DNA of 64,000 nt, taken from contig NZ_LT797688.1 of the NCBI RefSeq assembly GCF_900009135.1, positions 713,660 through 777,659 of the forward strand, written 5' to 3'. The position numbers and the translations under genes are program-made. This stretch comes from Planktothrix sp. PCC 11201 (GTDB lineage: Bacteria; Cyanobacteriota; Cyanobacteriia; Cyanobacteriales; Microcoleaceae). Positions 1-8,620 of this stretch are shown here, piece after piece (position 1 is the first letter of the stretch; every line of letters begins with the position of its first letter). The notes below the pieces were generated by a model. That model saw nothing but the letters and a program-made list of their open reading frames with translations, was not told the origin of the DNA and did not search any database.

Positions 1-55
1 CATTAACCATTACCCATTACCTATTACCCATTCGTAATTCGTAATTCGTAATTCC
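1..55. repeat. Short tandem repeats at window edge
   Basis: The sequence shows repeated CCCATTAC-type units (bases 8-31) followed by three CGTAATT units (33-53). Related strings occur at 19514-19570, 44788-44826 and 46697-46757. These resemble the short tandemly repeated repetitive (STRR) sequences known from filamentous cyanobacteria. The block ends directly at the stop codon of the minus-strand hydrolase gene. Confidence 0.7.
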
Positions 56-787
56 CTATAGCTGCTGAAATAGTTGTTTAACCTGTGTCCAGGCGTCTTG
101 GGCGGCGGCGGAATTGTAGGTGCTGCGTTGGTCGCAGAAGAAGCCGTGATCGGTTTTGTAGCGGAATATGTGATGGGGAATTTGATGGGTTTGGAGTTCG
201 GTTTCAATTTGATCGACTTGTTCGTTAGGAATTAGGGGATCTTCTGTGCCAAAAAAGCCATAGAGAACCCCTTGAATGTCTTTTGTGCGGGTGATGGTTG
301 GTGCTCCACCCCCGGGGGTCATGGTGGCAATTCCAGCCCCATAGAAACAGGCTGTGGCTTGGATATCGGGAAGGGTGGCGGCTAAATAAACCACATGACC
401 GCCAAAACAAAACCCGATAGTACCGAATTTGGGTTTGAGGTTGGGGAGGGTTTTTAAGTAGTTGAGGGTGGCTTGAATATCGCTTAACAGGTCGGTGGCG
501 GTGGTTTGATCCTTATATTGTCGCCCTAATTTCATCGCCTCTGGAGTATAACCGACATCAAAACCGGGGGCAAAGCGTTGATAAATGGCGGGTGCGATCG
601 CGATATATCCTTCTTTGGCAATGCGTTCGGTCACATCCCGAATATGGGAATTGACCCCAAAAATTTCTTGAATCACGATCACGGCGGGAAATGTCCCTTC
701 TCCCTGGGGGTAAGCGAGATAGGCTTCAATTTGTAATTCCCCATGGGGAATCTGAACATTGGCCGTGTGTATGGGTTGATTGATCAT
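56..787 (-). CDS. Dienelactone hydrolase family protein
   Basis: A 243-residue soluble alpha/beta hydrolase of the dienelactone hydrolase family. The nucleophile elbow GFCFGG places Cys127 as nucleophile. Asp183 (in GTEDPLIP) and His214 (in TDHGFF) complete the usual Cys-Asp-His triad, and Glu41 in QEIFG matches the conserved glutamate that orients the cysteine. The family hydrolyses cyclic esters or lactones; the cyanobacterial substrate is not known, so carboxymethylenebutenolidase activity is only inferred. There is no signal peptide, so it is probably cytoplasmic. Length is normal. It is transcribed away from the GntR gene, with a shared upstream region of about 300 bp, so regulation by that neighbour is possible but unproven. 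Confidence 0.9.
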   Translation of the reverse strand: MINQPIHTANVQIPHGELQIEAYLAYPQGEGTFPAVIVIQEIFGVNSHIRDVTERIAKEGYIAIAPAIYQRFAPGFDVGYTPEAMKLGRQYKDQTTATDLLSDIQATLNYLKTLPNLKPKFGTIGFCFGGHVVYLAATLPDIQATACFYGAGIATMTPGGGAPTITRTKDIQGVLYGFFGTEDPLIPNEQVDQIETELQTHQIPHHIFRYKTDHGFFCDQRSTYNSAAAQDAWTQVKQLFQQL

Positions 788-1095
788 GATTGTTTAATAC
801 GTTATAAATAACTCCCCATACTATACCGACCTATCCCCAAATCGGGTAATATACAGACGGGTCAAATTATTTCAGTTGGTAAGGGATAAAATTAGATGAA
901 AACTTTCTTATAAAAAACAAGTATAAATTAAGAAACTGTTCATCAAAAACAACTAAAAAGCCAATCGGAAATAAAATAGTTGCAATCAAAACGTGTGAAA
1001 ATTTTCAGGAGAAAAATAGAGATTTTTCTCAAACAGTAATGTCTGGGAAATACACACTTAACCCATTTTGCTTTGATTCCCTTGGAGATTTAATC
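788..1095. other. Divergent intergenic region
   Basis: About 300 bp between the divergently transcribed hydrolase and GntR genes. It is AT-rich, with no open frame of note, and must hold both promoters. I see no convincing -35/-10 pair. A likely Shine-Dalgarno GGAG (1084-1087) sits 8 bases before the ATG at 1096. Confidence 0.5.
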
Positions 1096-2079
1096 ATGGT
1101 TCGGTTTTATATTCAACCTGATAGCGAGATTCCCGCTTCTAACCAATTATTTAATCAAATTCGATTTGCGATCGCCTCTCGACAATTTCCCCCCGGACAT
1201 CGTTTACCGAGCACTCGTCAACTGGCGATGGAAACGGGATTACACCGGAACACGATTAGCAAAGTCTATCGACAATTGGAAGATAATGGCTTAGTAGAAG
1301 CTCAGGCGGGATCGGGGATTTATGTGCGGGCCTTAGGCCATGAAGGGGGATCTCGGTTAAACTCGCCGATTTTAGAAGATTATCCCCAAGCGAATAAAAT
1401 TATTCAACGCAGTTTAGATGAATTATTATCTCAAGGATGTACCCTCAATCAAGCCCGGGAAATGTTTCTGGGTGAAATTGATTGGCGATTACGGTGTAGT
1501 GCGAGGGTCTTAGTCACGGCTCCGGCTCAAGATATTGGGATTGGAGAATTAATGGCTCAGGAATTAGAAGAAGCCCTAAAAATTCCAGTACAGTTAGTCC
1601 CCATTGAACAGTTAACTGACCTCTTAGAAAAAGTCCCTTCGGGAACGGTGGTGACCAGTCGTTATTTTATTGGACAAGCTGAAGCTATTGCCGCCCCTAA
1701 GTCCGTGCGGGTGATTCCGATTGATATTCATAACTATGCTAAGGAAATTGAGTTGGTGCGGGATGCTCCCAAGGGGACTTATTTAGGAATTGTGAGTCTG
1801 AGTTCGGGGCTATTAAGGGCGACGGAAGTGATTATTCACAGCCTGCGAGGGGATGATATTTTGGTACTGACAGCCCAATTAACCGATCCCTATAAGATTA
1901 ATTCTATTATTCGCACGGCACGGATTATTATTTGTGATCAAGCCAGTTATCCGGTGGTCAAGAATTTAGTTCATACCAATCGAGAGGAATTGATTCGTCA
2001 ACCTCAATTGGTCTGCTGTCCGAATTATATTGGTGCGGAATCGATTAACTTGCTCAAGCGGGAATTGGGTTTGAGTTAA
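1096..2079 (+). CDS. GntR family transcriptional regulator
   Basis: A DNA-binding regulator of 327 residues when started at the ATG at 1096. An in-frame upstream ATG at 1039 would add 19 residues of poor quality and lacks a ribosome site, whereas GGAG precedes 1096. The N-terminal winged helix-turn-helix spans roughly residues 8-78, with the GntR pattern PPGHRLPSTRQLA and the recognition-helix stretch LHRNTISKVYRQLEDNGLV. The remaining 250 residues are not an aminotransferase (MocR) domain and look like a cyanobacterial ligand-binding domain of unassigned type. The effector is unknown. The nitroreductase gene starts 66 bp downstream on the same strand and may be co-transcribed. Confidence 0.88.
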   Translation: MVRFYIQPDSEIPASNQLFNQIRFAIASRQFPPGHRLPSTRQLAMETGLHRNTISKVYRQLEDNGLVEAQAGSGIYVRALGHEGGSRLNSPILEDYPQANKIIQRSLDELLSQGCTLNQAREMFLGEIDWRLRCSARVLVTAPAQDIGIGELMAQELEEALKIPVQLVPIEQLTDLLEKVPSGTVVTSRYFIGQAEAIAAPKSVRVIPIDIHNYAKEIELVRDAPKGTYLGIVSLSSGLLRATEVIIHSLRGDDILVLTAQLTDPYKINSIIRTARIIICDQASYPVVKNLVHTNREELIRQPQLVCCPNYIGAESINLLKRELGLS

Positions 2080-2145
2080 AACAGTTAGCAAGATTGTGCT
2101 AATTATCAATAACAATACAAAAACAAACTTTAATCAAACAATAGA

Positions 2146-2802
2146 ATGGAACCTTCAATTAATTTGAGATATGCGATTGAGCAACGTCGGGCGGTCAGAG
2201 CCTTTCAACCCACGCCGATCCCGAAGGTGATTTTCTCGGAAATTCTGCGTTTAGGGATGCGATCGCCCTCGGGGTTTAATCTACAGCCCTGGCGGTTTAT
2301 TATCTTACAAAGTCCCGAAGGTAAGGAGAAACTCAAGACCTGTGCTTTTAATCAGCGTCAGGTCATGGAAGCCCCGGTGGTGTTAATTTGTTGTAGCGAT
2401 CGCCGTGTGGTCGAACCCGAATACATTGAGTCGGTGATTCAACTGGGTCGAGAAGAAGGTTCGATCAATGATACCTATGCCGATTATATCCGCACAGCCA
2501 TTCCCCAGACCTTTGAAAAACATCCTTCCTTTGAATCCCTAGAAACTTGGACAAACCGCCAAGCCATGTTAGCCGTTGCCCATATTATGATTGTGGCCCA
2601 GACCTATGGGGTGGATAGTTGTCCAATGGAGGGATTTATGGGAGCTCAGGTCAAAGCCCAATTTAATATTCCAGAATCAGTTGATGTTTGTTGTCTTCTG
2701 GCTTTAGGATATGCGACAGAACCTTTTAAAAAATATGGGGGAAGATTTTCCGTTGAACAACTCTGTTATGGAGAATCCTACGGGGAAGTCTGGGAAGGTT
2801 AA
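2146..2802 (+). CDS. Nitroreductase family protein
   Basis: A 218-residue FMN-dependent oxidoreductase of the nitroreductase superfamily. The N-terminal EQRRAVRAFQ (FMN phosphate-binding arginines) and the SPSGFNLQPWRFI segment (about residues 41-53) are the family signatures. The C-terminal part contains MEGF and a LALGYA motif near residue 187, where the fold re-approaches the flavin. Such enzymes reduce nitroaromatics, quinones or similar acceptors with NAD(P)H as homodimers; the physiological substrate cannot be read from sequence. It follows the GntR regulator closely, which suggests shared control. Confidence 0.9.
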   Translation: MEPSINLRYAIEQRRAVRAFQPTPIPKVIFSEILRLGMRSPSGFNLQPWRFIILQSPEGKEKLKTCAFNQRQVMEAPVVLICCSDRRVVEPEYIESVIQLGREEGSINDTYADYIRTAIPQTFEKHPSFESLETWTNRQAMLAVAHIMIVAQTYGVDSCPMEGFMGAQVKAQFNIPESVDVCCLLALGYATEPFKKYGGRFSVEQLCYGESYGEVWEG

Positions 2803-2902
2803 TCTTTAATTGTGTTTCCAGAAAACCCGGATAAAATTTATCCACCGCAGTTCAACCTCTAAAAATTCCCGGTAAAATGTATCACTGATTACAGACAAAA
2901 TT

Positions 2903-4396
2903 ATGAAAACAGCAATTTTAGAACCCAAACAAAAACAAGATATTGAAAATTCCTCCGAGGTAGAAGCTAAAAATCCTTTTTTGGAGAAAGAAGAAACGCC
3001 GGACTACAATCCTTTTGATGTTCAAGATATAGAGGCTTTAGAGGATATTAGTACATCGGTTGAGGAAGAAACTGATCCTGATCAACCGTCTCCCCAAGAA
3101 GCAGTAATTAGTAAAAGATTAAATCTAGTTTTACTGGCTAAAATTGCTGCGGTTTTAGTCGTGGTATTTGGATGTATTTATACTGTCACTCGCCCCTGTG
3201 TGATGGGAGAATGTCAGGAAATGGATACCGCCAGAGATTTTAGTCAAAAATCTAAACAAACGATTGAAACCGTCAGTTCTTCTAAGGCTCCTGCTTTGGC
3301 GTCAGAAGATTTACAATCGGGAATTAAACTCTTAGAAACCATTCCTTTTTGGTCGCCCCGTTATCCTGAAGCTAAAGCTCTTTTATCGGTTTATCGTCAA
3401 GAATATAACGAATTAAATTCAGTAGTTAAAGCTTTAAACGTGGCGGCAAAGGCTTCAGAAATGGGTCAAAATCCCCCCCATTCCGTAGCAGATTGGACGA
3501 AAATGCAATCCATGTGGGAAGAAGCGATCGCCTTTTTAGATCAAGTTCCTAATAGTAGTATTGTTTATCCCTTTGCTCAAGCCCGATGGCAACAATATCG
3601 AGCTAATTTAGGGGATGTGAGAAATCGCTTAAAATTAGAGCGAGATGGGGAACAAATTTTAGCCACGGCCAAGAAAACCGCCCAAGTGGCAGAAGCTCGT
3701 CAAGGAGTAGCTAAATATGCCGAAAGTTGGCAACAGGTGTTTGAAACTTGGCAAACCGCAGCCAATACTTTATCGACGATTCCCTATGGGACAACAGCCC
3801 ATCAATCGGCCCAGGTTTTATTAGCCCGTTATCAACCGAAATTAGAAGCCGCTCGCGATCGCAAAACCATTGAACAAGTGGGTTTAGATGCTTATAATCA
3901 AGCGATTAGTAATTCTGAACAAGCCAAACTTTTAGAACAACGTGGGGCTTGGTCTGAAGCTGTTACCTACTGGAGTCGAGCGGTTAGTTACGGAAAACAA
4001 GTTCCGGTTAGCAGTTCCTATTCTGCAAAAATTAAGCCCCTTTTAACGACATTTAATGAGTCTTGGAAACGGGCAGATATTCAAAATCAGATTGCATCTC
4101 GTTTGGAAAAAGCCCGTCAAGATTTAGGGAAACTGTGCAGTGGAAATCCCAAGGTTTGTAACTACAGTGTGACTGAAAATTTGATTACGGTTCGGTTAAC
4201 CTCCGAATATGTAAATCAAATTCAATCCACGGCGAAAAATGCAGATCAAGCAGGGGATTCTAAGAAACGTTCCGAAGCTGAAAAGCACGTTCAAACCCTG
4301 AAAGTTGCTTTAGAAACGATTAGTCAAAACGCCAAAATTTCCCTAGAAGTTTATGGGGCTAATAACGAAAAAATTGCCACCCATGTTCCGTTGTAA
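2903..4396 (+). CDS. Bitopic membrane protein with helical W-VP repeats
   Basis: A 497-residue protein of unknown function. An acidic, low-complexity N-terminal segment (1-70) precedes one clear transmembrane helix (about 73-95, LNLVLLAKIAAVLVVVFGCI). The rest is an alpha-helical region on the other side of the membrane. That region contains about four degenerate copies of a repeat with the pattern W..A...L..(I/V)P..S..Y..A..L...Y...L, for example ETIPFWSPRYPEAK and DQVPNSSIVYPFAQ. The same pattern occurs in the DUF1574 lipoprotein at 29637-31163. Cys98 and Cys103 follow the membrane helix. The TPR-like repeat suggests a scaffold or protein-binding role (inference). It has its own 100-bp upstream gap. 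Confidence 0.75.
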   Translation: MKTAILEPKQKQDIENSSEVEAKNPFLEKEETPDYNPFDVQDIEALEDISTSVEEETDPDQPSPQEAVISKRLNLVLLAKIAAVLVVVFGCIYTVTRPCVMGECQEMDTARDFSQKSKQTIETVSSSKAPALASEDLQSGIKLLETIPFWSPRYPEAKALLSVYRQEYNELNSVVKALNVAAKASEMGQNPPHSVADWTKMQSMWEEAIAFLDQVPNSSIVYPFAQARWQQYRANLGDVRNRLKLERDGEQILATAKKTAQVAEARQGVAKYAESWQQVFETWQTAANTLSTIPYGTTAHQSAQVLLARYQPKLEAARDRKTIEQVGLDAYNQAISNSEQAKLLEQRGAWSEAVTYWSRAVSYGKQVPVSSSYSAKIKPLLTTFNESWKRADIQNQIASRLEKARQDLGKLCSGNPKVCNYSVTENLITVRLTSEYVNQIQSTAKNADQAGDSKKRSEAEKHVQTLKVALETISQNAKISLEVYGANNEKIATHVPL

Positions 4397-4404
4397 AAAT
4401 TAGG

Positions 4405-4493
4405 CCCGTTGTTGCGCTTCAGCGCCCATTGTTGAACTTCAGCGCCTGTTGTTCTTCAGTGTCCCTAGAAAGAGCGCTAAAGCGCAACAACGG
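4405..4493. repeat. Tandem 20-mer plus inverted copy, terminator-like
   Basis: Three head-to-tail copies of a 17-20 base unit of the type CCCGTTGTTGCGCTTCAGCG lie at 4405-4424, 4425-4444 and 4445-4461. An inverted copy follows at about 4472-4493 (GCGCTAAAGCGCAACAACGG). Copy 1 and the inverted copy can form a long hairpin. It fills the gap between two convergent genes, so a bidirectional terminator role is likely, but there is no strong T-run. Confidence 0.7.
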
Positions 4494-4504
4494 TAACAAG
4501 GTTT

Positions 4505-6565
4505 TTATGAATCAATCTGGAGAACTCGCTTTAAAAAAGCAAATTGATCGGCAATTTCTTCAATTACTTTATCCGTGGGTTTTCCGGCGCCATGTCCGGC
4601 TTTTGTTTCAATTCGGATTAATACTGGATTTTCCCCAATATGGTGTTCCTGTAAAGCCGAAGCAAACTTAAAACTATGGGCGGGCACCACTCGATCATCA
4701 TGATCTCCTGTAGTAATTAAAGTTGCCGGATAAGCAATTCCTGGCTTCAAATTATGTAGAGGAGAATAGGCGTATAAGGCTTGAAATTCTTCGGGATTTT
4801 CCGGGGAACCATAATCGGAACACCAGGCCCAACCTATGGTAAATTTATGGAACCGGAGCATATCTAAAACCCCCACCGCAGGTAACACCGCCGCGAATAA
4901 ATCCGGGCGTTGAATCATACAAGCTCCCACTAATAACCCACCGTTACTTCCTCCCATAATTGCTAATTTTTGAGTAGAAGTATAGCGTTTTTCTATTAAC
5001 CATTCGGCGGCACTAATAAAGTCATCAAAGACATTTTGTTTCTTGAGTTTTGTTCCTGCTTGATGCCAATTTTCTCCATATTCTCCCCCGCCTCGTAAAT
5101 TGGCGATCGCATAAACACCACCCATTTCTAACCAGACTAAACGACTAATAGAAAAAGACGGGGTGAGGGAAATATTAAATCCGCCATATCCATATAAAAT
5201 AGTTGGGTTATTCCCATTCAGTTCTACGCCTTTTTTAGCCGTAATAAACATCGGAATTAAGGTTCCGTCTCTACTGGGATAAAACACCTGTTGGGTTTCG
5301 TAATCATCGGGATTAAAGTCAACATTTGCTTGACGATAAATTGTACTTTCTCCCGTAATTAGATTGTATCGATAAATGGTATTCGGAGCGGTGAAACTGG
5401 TATAACTGTAGAAGGTTTCCGTATCATATCGTTTCCCGCCAAAACCTCCCGCCGAACCAATGCCGGGTAATTCAATTTCCCGAATAAATGACCCATCTAA
5501 ATTAAATATTTTCATTTGAGTATGGGCATCTTTTAAATAATCGGCAATGAATTGATTATTTAAAATATTCACTCCCTCCAGGGTTTCGGGAGCTTCAGGA
5601 ATAATTTCGGTGAGATTTTTGGTATTAATATCAATGGCAATTACTCGACTTCGAGAAGCATCCAAATCCGTCGTAAACCAAAAGATATTCCCTTGATAAT
5701 CAATAAAACTATAACTGGCTTTAAACTCAGAAATTAGTTCGATAACCTCAGCATTTGGTTGAGTTAAATCTTGATAAAAAACCAAGTTTTTTGATTCAGT
5801 TCCCCGCCAAACAGAAATAATTAAATACTTGCCATCTTCGGTAACAAATCCATTAAATCCCCATTCCTTTTGATCAGGACGTTCATAGATTAAGGTATCT
5901 TCAGATTGGTCTGTTCCTAAACGATGGTAATAGAGTTTTTGAAAATAATTGATTTCTTCTAAAGGTTTTCCCTCCTGGGGTTGATCATAACGACTATAAT
6001 AGAATCCTTGATAATCGTGTGTCCAAGATGCTCCAGAAAATTTAACCCATTTTAAATGATCCGATAAATCTTCTTTAGTATTAATATCTCTGACTTTCCA
6101 TTCTTGCCAATCAGAACCGGAAGTTGATAAGCCATAGGCCATTAAATTTCCATCTTCACTAATTGACATTCCTGATAAAGCAATAGTTCCATCTTCAGAT
6201 AAACTATTAGGATCTAATAAAACTTGAGGTTCGGCCTCTAAAGACTCTAAAACATACAAAACACTTTGGTTTTGCAGTCCATCATTTTTAAAATAAAAAT
6301 AGCGATTTCCTTGCTTAAAAGGAATCCCATATTTTTCATAATCCCAAAGTTGAGTTAGGCGTTGTTTAATGGTTTCTTTGGCTGAAATTTGATTCAAATA
6401 ACCGAAGGTTACTGTGTTTTGAGCTTCAACCCATAAAGCGGTTTCTTCTGAGTCTAAATCCTCTAGCCATCGATAGGGATCAGCGACGGTCACGCCATGA
6501 TACTGATCAACTTGATCACATTTACGAGTTTGAGGATAGCTGAAGATTGGATTCTGTTCAGACAT
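4505..6565 (-). CDS. Prolyl oligopeptidase (S9A)
   Basis: A 686-residue cytoplasmic serine peptidase that cleaves short peptides after proline. The N-terminal part has the seven-bladed propeller typical of the family; the C-terminal alpha/beta hydrolase domain starts near residue 420. The catalytic serine is Ser540 in GGSNGG, the acid lies in DHDDRVVP (621-628), and the histidine is His658 in AGHGAGKP. RGGGEYGENW (491-500) is the conserved oxyanion and substrate region. Length and motif order match family S9A. No signal peptide is present. The gene is divergent from cofG. Confidence 0.95.
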   Translation of the reverse strand: MSEQNPIFSYPQTRKCDQVDQYHGVTVADPYRWLEDLDSEETALWVEAQNTVTFGYLNQISAKETIKQRLTQLWDYEKYGIPFKQGNRYFYFKNDGLQNQSVLYVLESLEAEPQVLLDPNSLSEDGTIALSGMSISEDGNLMAYGLSTSGSDWQEWKVRDINTKEDLSDHLKWVKFSGASWTHDYQGFYYSRYDQPQEGKPLEEINYFQKLYYHRLGTDQSEDTLIYERPDQKEWGFNGFVTEDGKYLIISVWRGTESKNLVFYQDLTQPNAEVIELISEFKASYSFIDYQGNIFWFTTDLDASRSRVIAIDINTKNLTEIIPEAPETLEGVNILNNQFIADYLKDAHTQMKIFNLDGSFIREIELPGIGSAGGFGGKRYDTETFYSYTSFTAPNTIYRYNLITGESTIYRQANVDFNPDDYETQQVFYPSRDGTLIPMFITAKKGVELNGNNPTILYGYGGFNISLTPSFSISRLVWLEMGGVYAIANLRGGGEYGENWHQAGTKLKKQNVFDDFISAAEWLIEKRYTSTQKLAIMGGSNGGLLVGACMIQRPDLFAAVLPAVGVLDMLRFHKFTIGWAWCSDYGSPENPEEFQALYAYSPLHNLKPGIAYPATLITTGDHDDRVVPAHSFKFASALQEHHIGENPVLIRIETKAGHGAGKPTDKVIEEIADQFAFLKRVLQIDS

Positions 6566-6689
6566 GGAGTTAAATAATAGGGGTTGGACTGTTTTTTATC
6601 CTGTATAAGCGTAGCGTCACACACCACAAACGGCTTAACAGTGGATGAAATTGAGCATAGGGGCAACTTTTGATCAATGATTTTTTGGG

Positions 6690-7736
6690 ATGAGCAAACT
6701 TACCTCTACGGATTCTATTATAATTCAAACTGATCATTCTGATGCTATTAAATTTATGATCAATCAACAAATTACTTATAGTCGGGCTTATACCTTAGTT
6801 CCGACCTATGATTGTTTTAATCGCTGTAGTTATTGTAACTTTAGAACCGATATCGGTACAAGTCCTTGGTTAACCTTAACAGCAGCCGAAGAAATCTTAA
6901 AAACCCTAGGAGATCAAGGAATTATTGAAATTTTAATTTTAAGTGGAGAAGTCCACCCCCATAGTTATCAACGTTTAGCCTGGTTTAAACGGATTTATGA
7001 ATTATGCGAATTAGCGATATCCCTGGAATTTTTACCCCATACCAATGTGGGGCCGTTAACTTTTGCCGAAATGAAACAATTAAAACAGGTGAATGTTTCC
7101 ATGGGGTTAATGTTAGAACAAATCAATCCAAAATTATTAGAAACCGTTCATCGTTACTCCCCTAGTAAAATCCCAGGACTGCGGTTAGAACAGTTAGAAT
7201 GGGCAGGAGAATTAAAAATACCATTTACCACGGGTTTATTATTGGGAATTGGAGAAACCTCCGCAGACTGGCGAGATACTTTAAAGGCAATTGCAAAGAT
7301 TCATAAACGATGGGGGCATATTCAAGAAGTGATTTTACAACCCCATAGTTTAGGGAGTCAACAAAGCGATCCCAGAAACAGTTTTAATTTAGAACAATTA
7401 CCCGAAGTTGTAGCGATCGCCCGTTCTATTCTACCTCCTGATATTACCTTACAAATACCCCCCAATTTAGTGACTAATCCTGATATCTTATTAGCCTGTT
7501 TGGAAGCCGGGGCGCGGGATCTTGGTGGAATCAGCCCCCGTGACGAAGTGAACCCCGACTATCCCCAGGATCATGATCAAGCCTTACAGACGATTCTAGC
7601 CCCCAAGGGCTGGGCATTAGTACGACGGTTGCCCGTTTATCCCCAGTACGATCGGTGGGTATGCCCTGACCTGCAAGGAGTTGTAGCTCAATGGCGAAAA
7701 AAACTTGCTATTTCAGAAACACCTGTGCTATATTGA
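6690..7736 (+). CDS. cofG: FO synthase subunit CofG (radical SAM)
   Basis: The 7,8-didemethyl-8-hydroxy-5-deazariboflavin synthase subunit, 348 residues. Cys42, Cys46 and Cys49 form the radical-SAM CxxxCxxC cluster motif within YDCFNRCSYCNFR, characteristic of CofG. With CofH it makes the deazaflavin FO, which in cyanobacteria serves as the antenna chromophore of DNA photolyase. CofH is not in this window. An alternative start at Met23 would still leave the whole catalytic domain. It is followed after 16 bp by tRNA-Cys, so co-transcription is possible, with a hairpin terminator just after the tRNA. Confidence 0.92.
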   Translation: MSKLTSTDSIIIQTDHSDAIKFMINQQITYSRAYTLVPTYDCFNRCSYCNFRTDIGTSPWLTLTAAEEILKTLGDQGIIEILILSGEVHPHSYQRLAWFKRIYELCELAISLEFLPHTNVGPLTFAEMKQLKQVNVSMGLMLEQINPKLLETVHRYSPSKIPGLRLEQLEWAGELKIPFTTGLLLGIGETSADWRDTLKAIAKIHKRWGHIQEVILQPHSLGSQQSDPRNSFNLEQLPEVVAIARSILPPDITLQIPPNLVTNPDILLACLEAGARDLGGISPRDEVNPDYPQDHDQALQTILAPKGWALVRRLPVYPQYDRWVCPDLQGVVAQWRKKLAISETPVLY

Positions 7737-7752
7737 GTAACTGCATGGTCAT

Positions 7753-7823
<71 letters not shown>

Positions 7824-7846
7824 TTAAAATAATTAATCTATCCTAC

Positions 7847-7869
7847 ATACTCTTTGGAGAGTATTTTTT
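7847..7869 (+). terminator. Rho-independent terminator after tRNA-Cys
   Basis: A perfect 7-bp stem ATACTCT/AGAGTAT (7847-7853 and 7858-7864) with loop TTGG, followed directly by a run of T (7864-7869). It lies 23 bp after the tRNA. Confidence 0.85.
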
Positions 7870-7872
7870 GTT

Positions 7873-8239
7873 TTGTTAATAGCTGTTTTTCAAGCAATTG
7901 GAAAAGTTAGAAAGCTAATCATTTGGAAACAGGGAAAAGCAGATTCTCATTTGGTCAAAAGGGTTCGCTTAGGTCATTTGCCCGATGATGCTACCCTTGA
8001 ACAATATAATATGATCATCACTTTTGTGGTCAACAGTCCAGACGCCAATGTCTATCTTTATGTTTATGGAGAAACGATTTATCCGACGTTGGTAGCTAAT
8101 GTGGAGAATCCAGCTATGGTTAGTAATGATTGGCTTAGATGGGGTTTTAGAAACTGCTTTTCCTCCCGATGACCCGAAAGGGTATCTATCTAATTCAGCC
8201 TTTATCTATCTGGGTTCAGTTAAGGAGTTAGAAATATGA
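7873..8239 (+). pseudogene. Frameshifted conserved cyanobacterial small protein
   Basis: The first frame (7873 to a stop at 8172) gives a 99-residue product ending in WLRWGFRNCFSSR. The neighbouring frame continues from about 8138 with DGVLETAFPPDDPKGYLSN and SAFIYLGSVKELEI and stops at 8237-8239. Removing one base, for example A8137, joins them as WLDGVLETAFPPDD, giving about 121 residues. This reads like an intact family member with a central TIYPTLVA segment. The joined frame would overlap the next gene by ATGA, as translationally coupled pairs do. So this is a one-base frameshift: a real mutation, a slippage product or a sequencing error. The function is unknown. The start (TTG at 7873) lies right behind a terminator and is uncertain. 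Confidence 0.7.
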
Positions 8240-8538
8240 ATCCTCTCTTAAAAAACTATTGCGTGAGTGTTGAGTTTCCTGATGTTAGTGGTGCGGAGCA
8301 TTTAGAAATGTTACAAATGCGCGATCGCCTTACAGAAATTGAACCTCAACTCACTGAGGAAGAAAAAATCTTATTGACAAAAGCAGACCGTCAATTAGTT
8401 GAGAATGCCAACAGTTTTTATCAGGAATTATCACGTTTTATTAATTTAACAGAGAAGCGCAAAGCTCAATTTATTTGTCCTCAACGTTGGTGGTGGTATT
8501 TAGATGTACTAGCGGTTTTGCCCATATCCTGCAAATAA
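8236..8538 (+). CDS. Hypothetical protein, coupled to frameshifted gene
   Basis: A 100-residue, acidic, mostly helical protein that I do not recognise by family name. The middle part (LTEEEKILLTKADRQLVENANSF) is helical and the C-terminal part contains a Trp-rich stretch, QRWWWYLDVL. Its ATG (8236) overlaps the restored stop of the upstream frame (8237-8239), so the two form an operon. It has a good ribosome site (AAGGAG, 8222-8227). The two-gene, small-protein, overlapping layout resembles a toxin-antitoxin module, but no known toxin or antitoxin motif is visible, so that remains a guess. Confidence 0.6.
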   Translation: MNPLLKNYCVSVEFPDVSGAEHLEMLQMRDRLTEIEPQLTEEEKILLTKADRQLVENANSFYQELSRFINLTEKRKAQFICPQRWWWYLDVLAVLPISCK

Positions 8539-8620
8539 TAGTAAGCTAAAAGATTGATAGAGATAGGTTAGTTAGTTTTAGCCATTAACATTAAGACAGA
8601 ACAACTTTAAAAATTATTTG

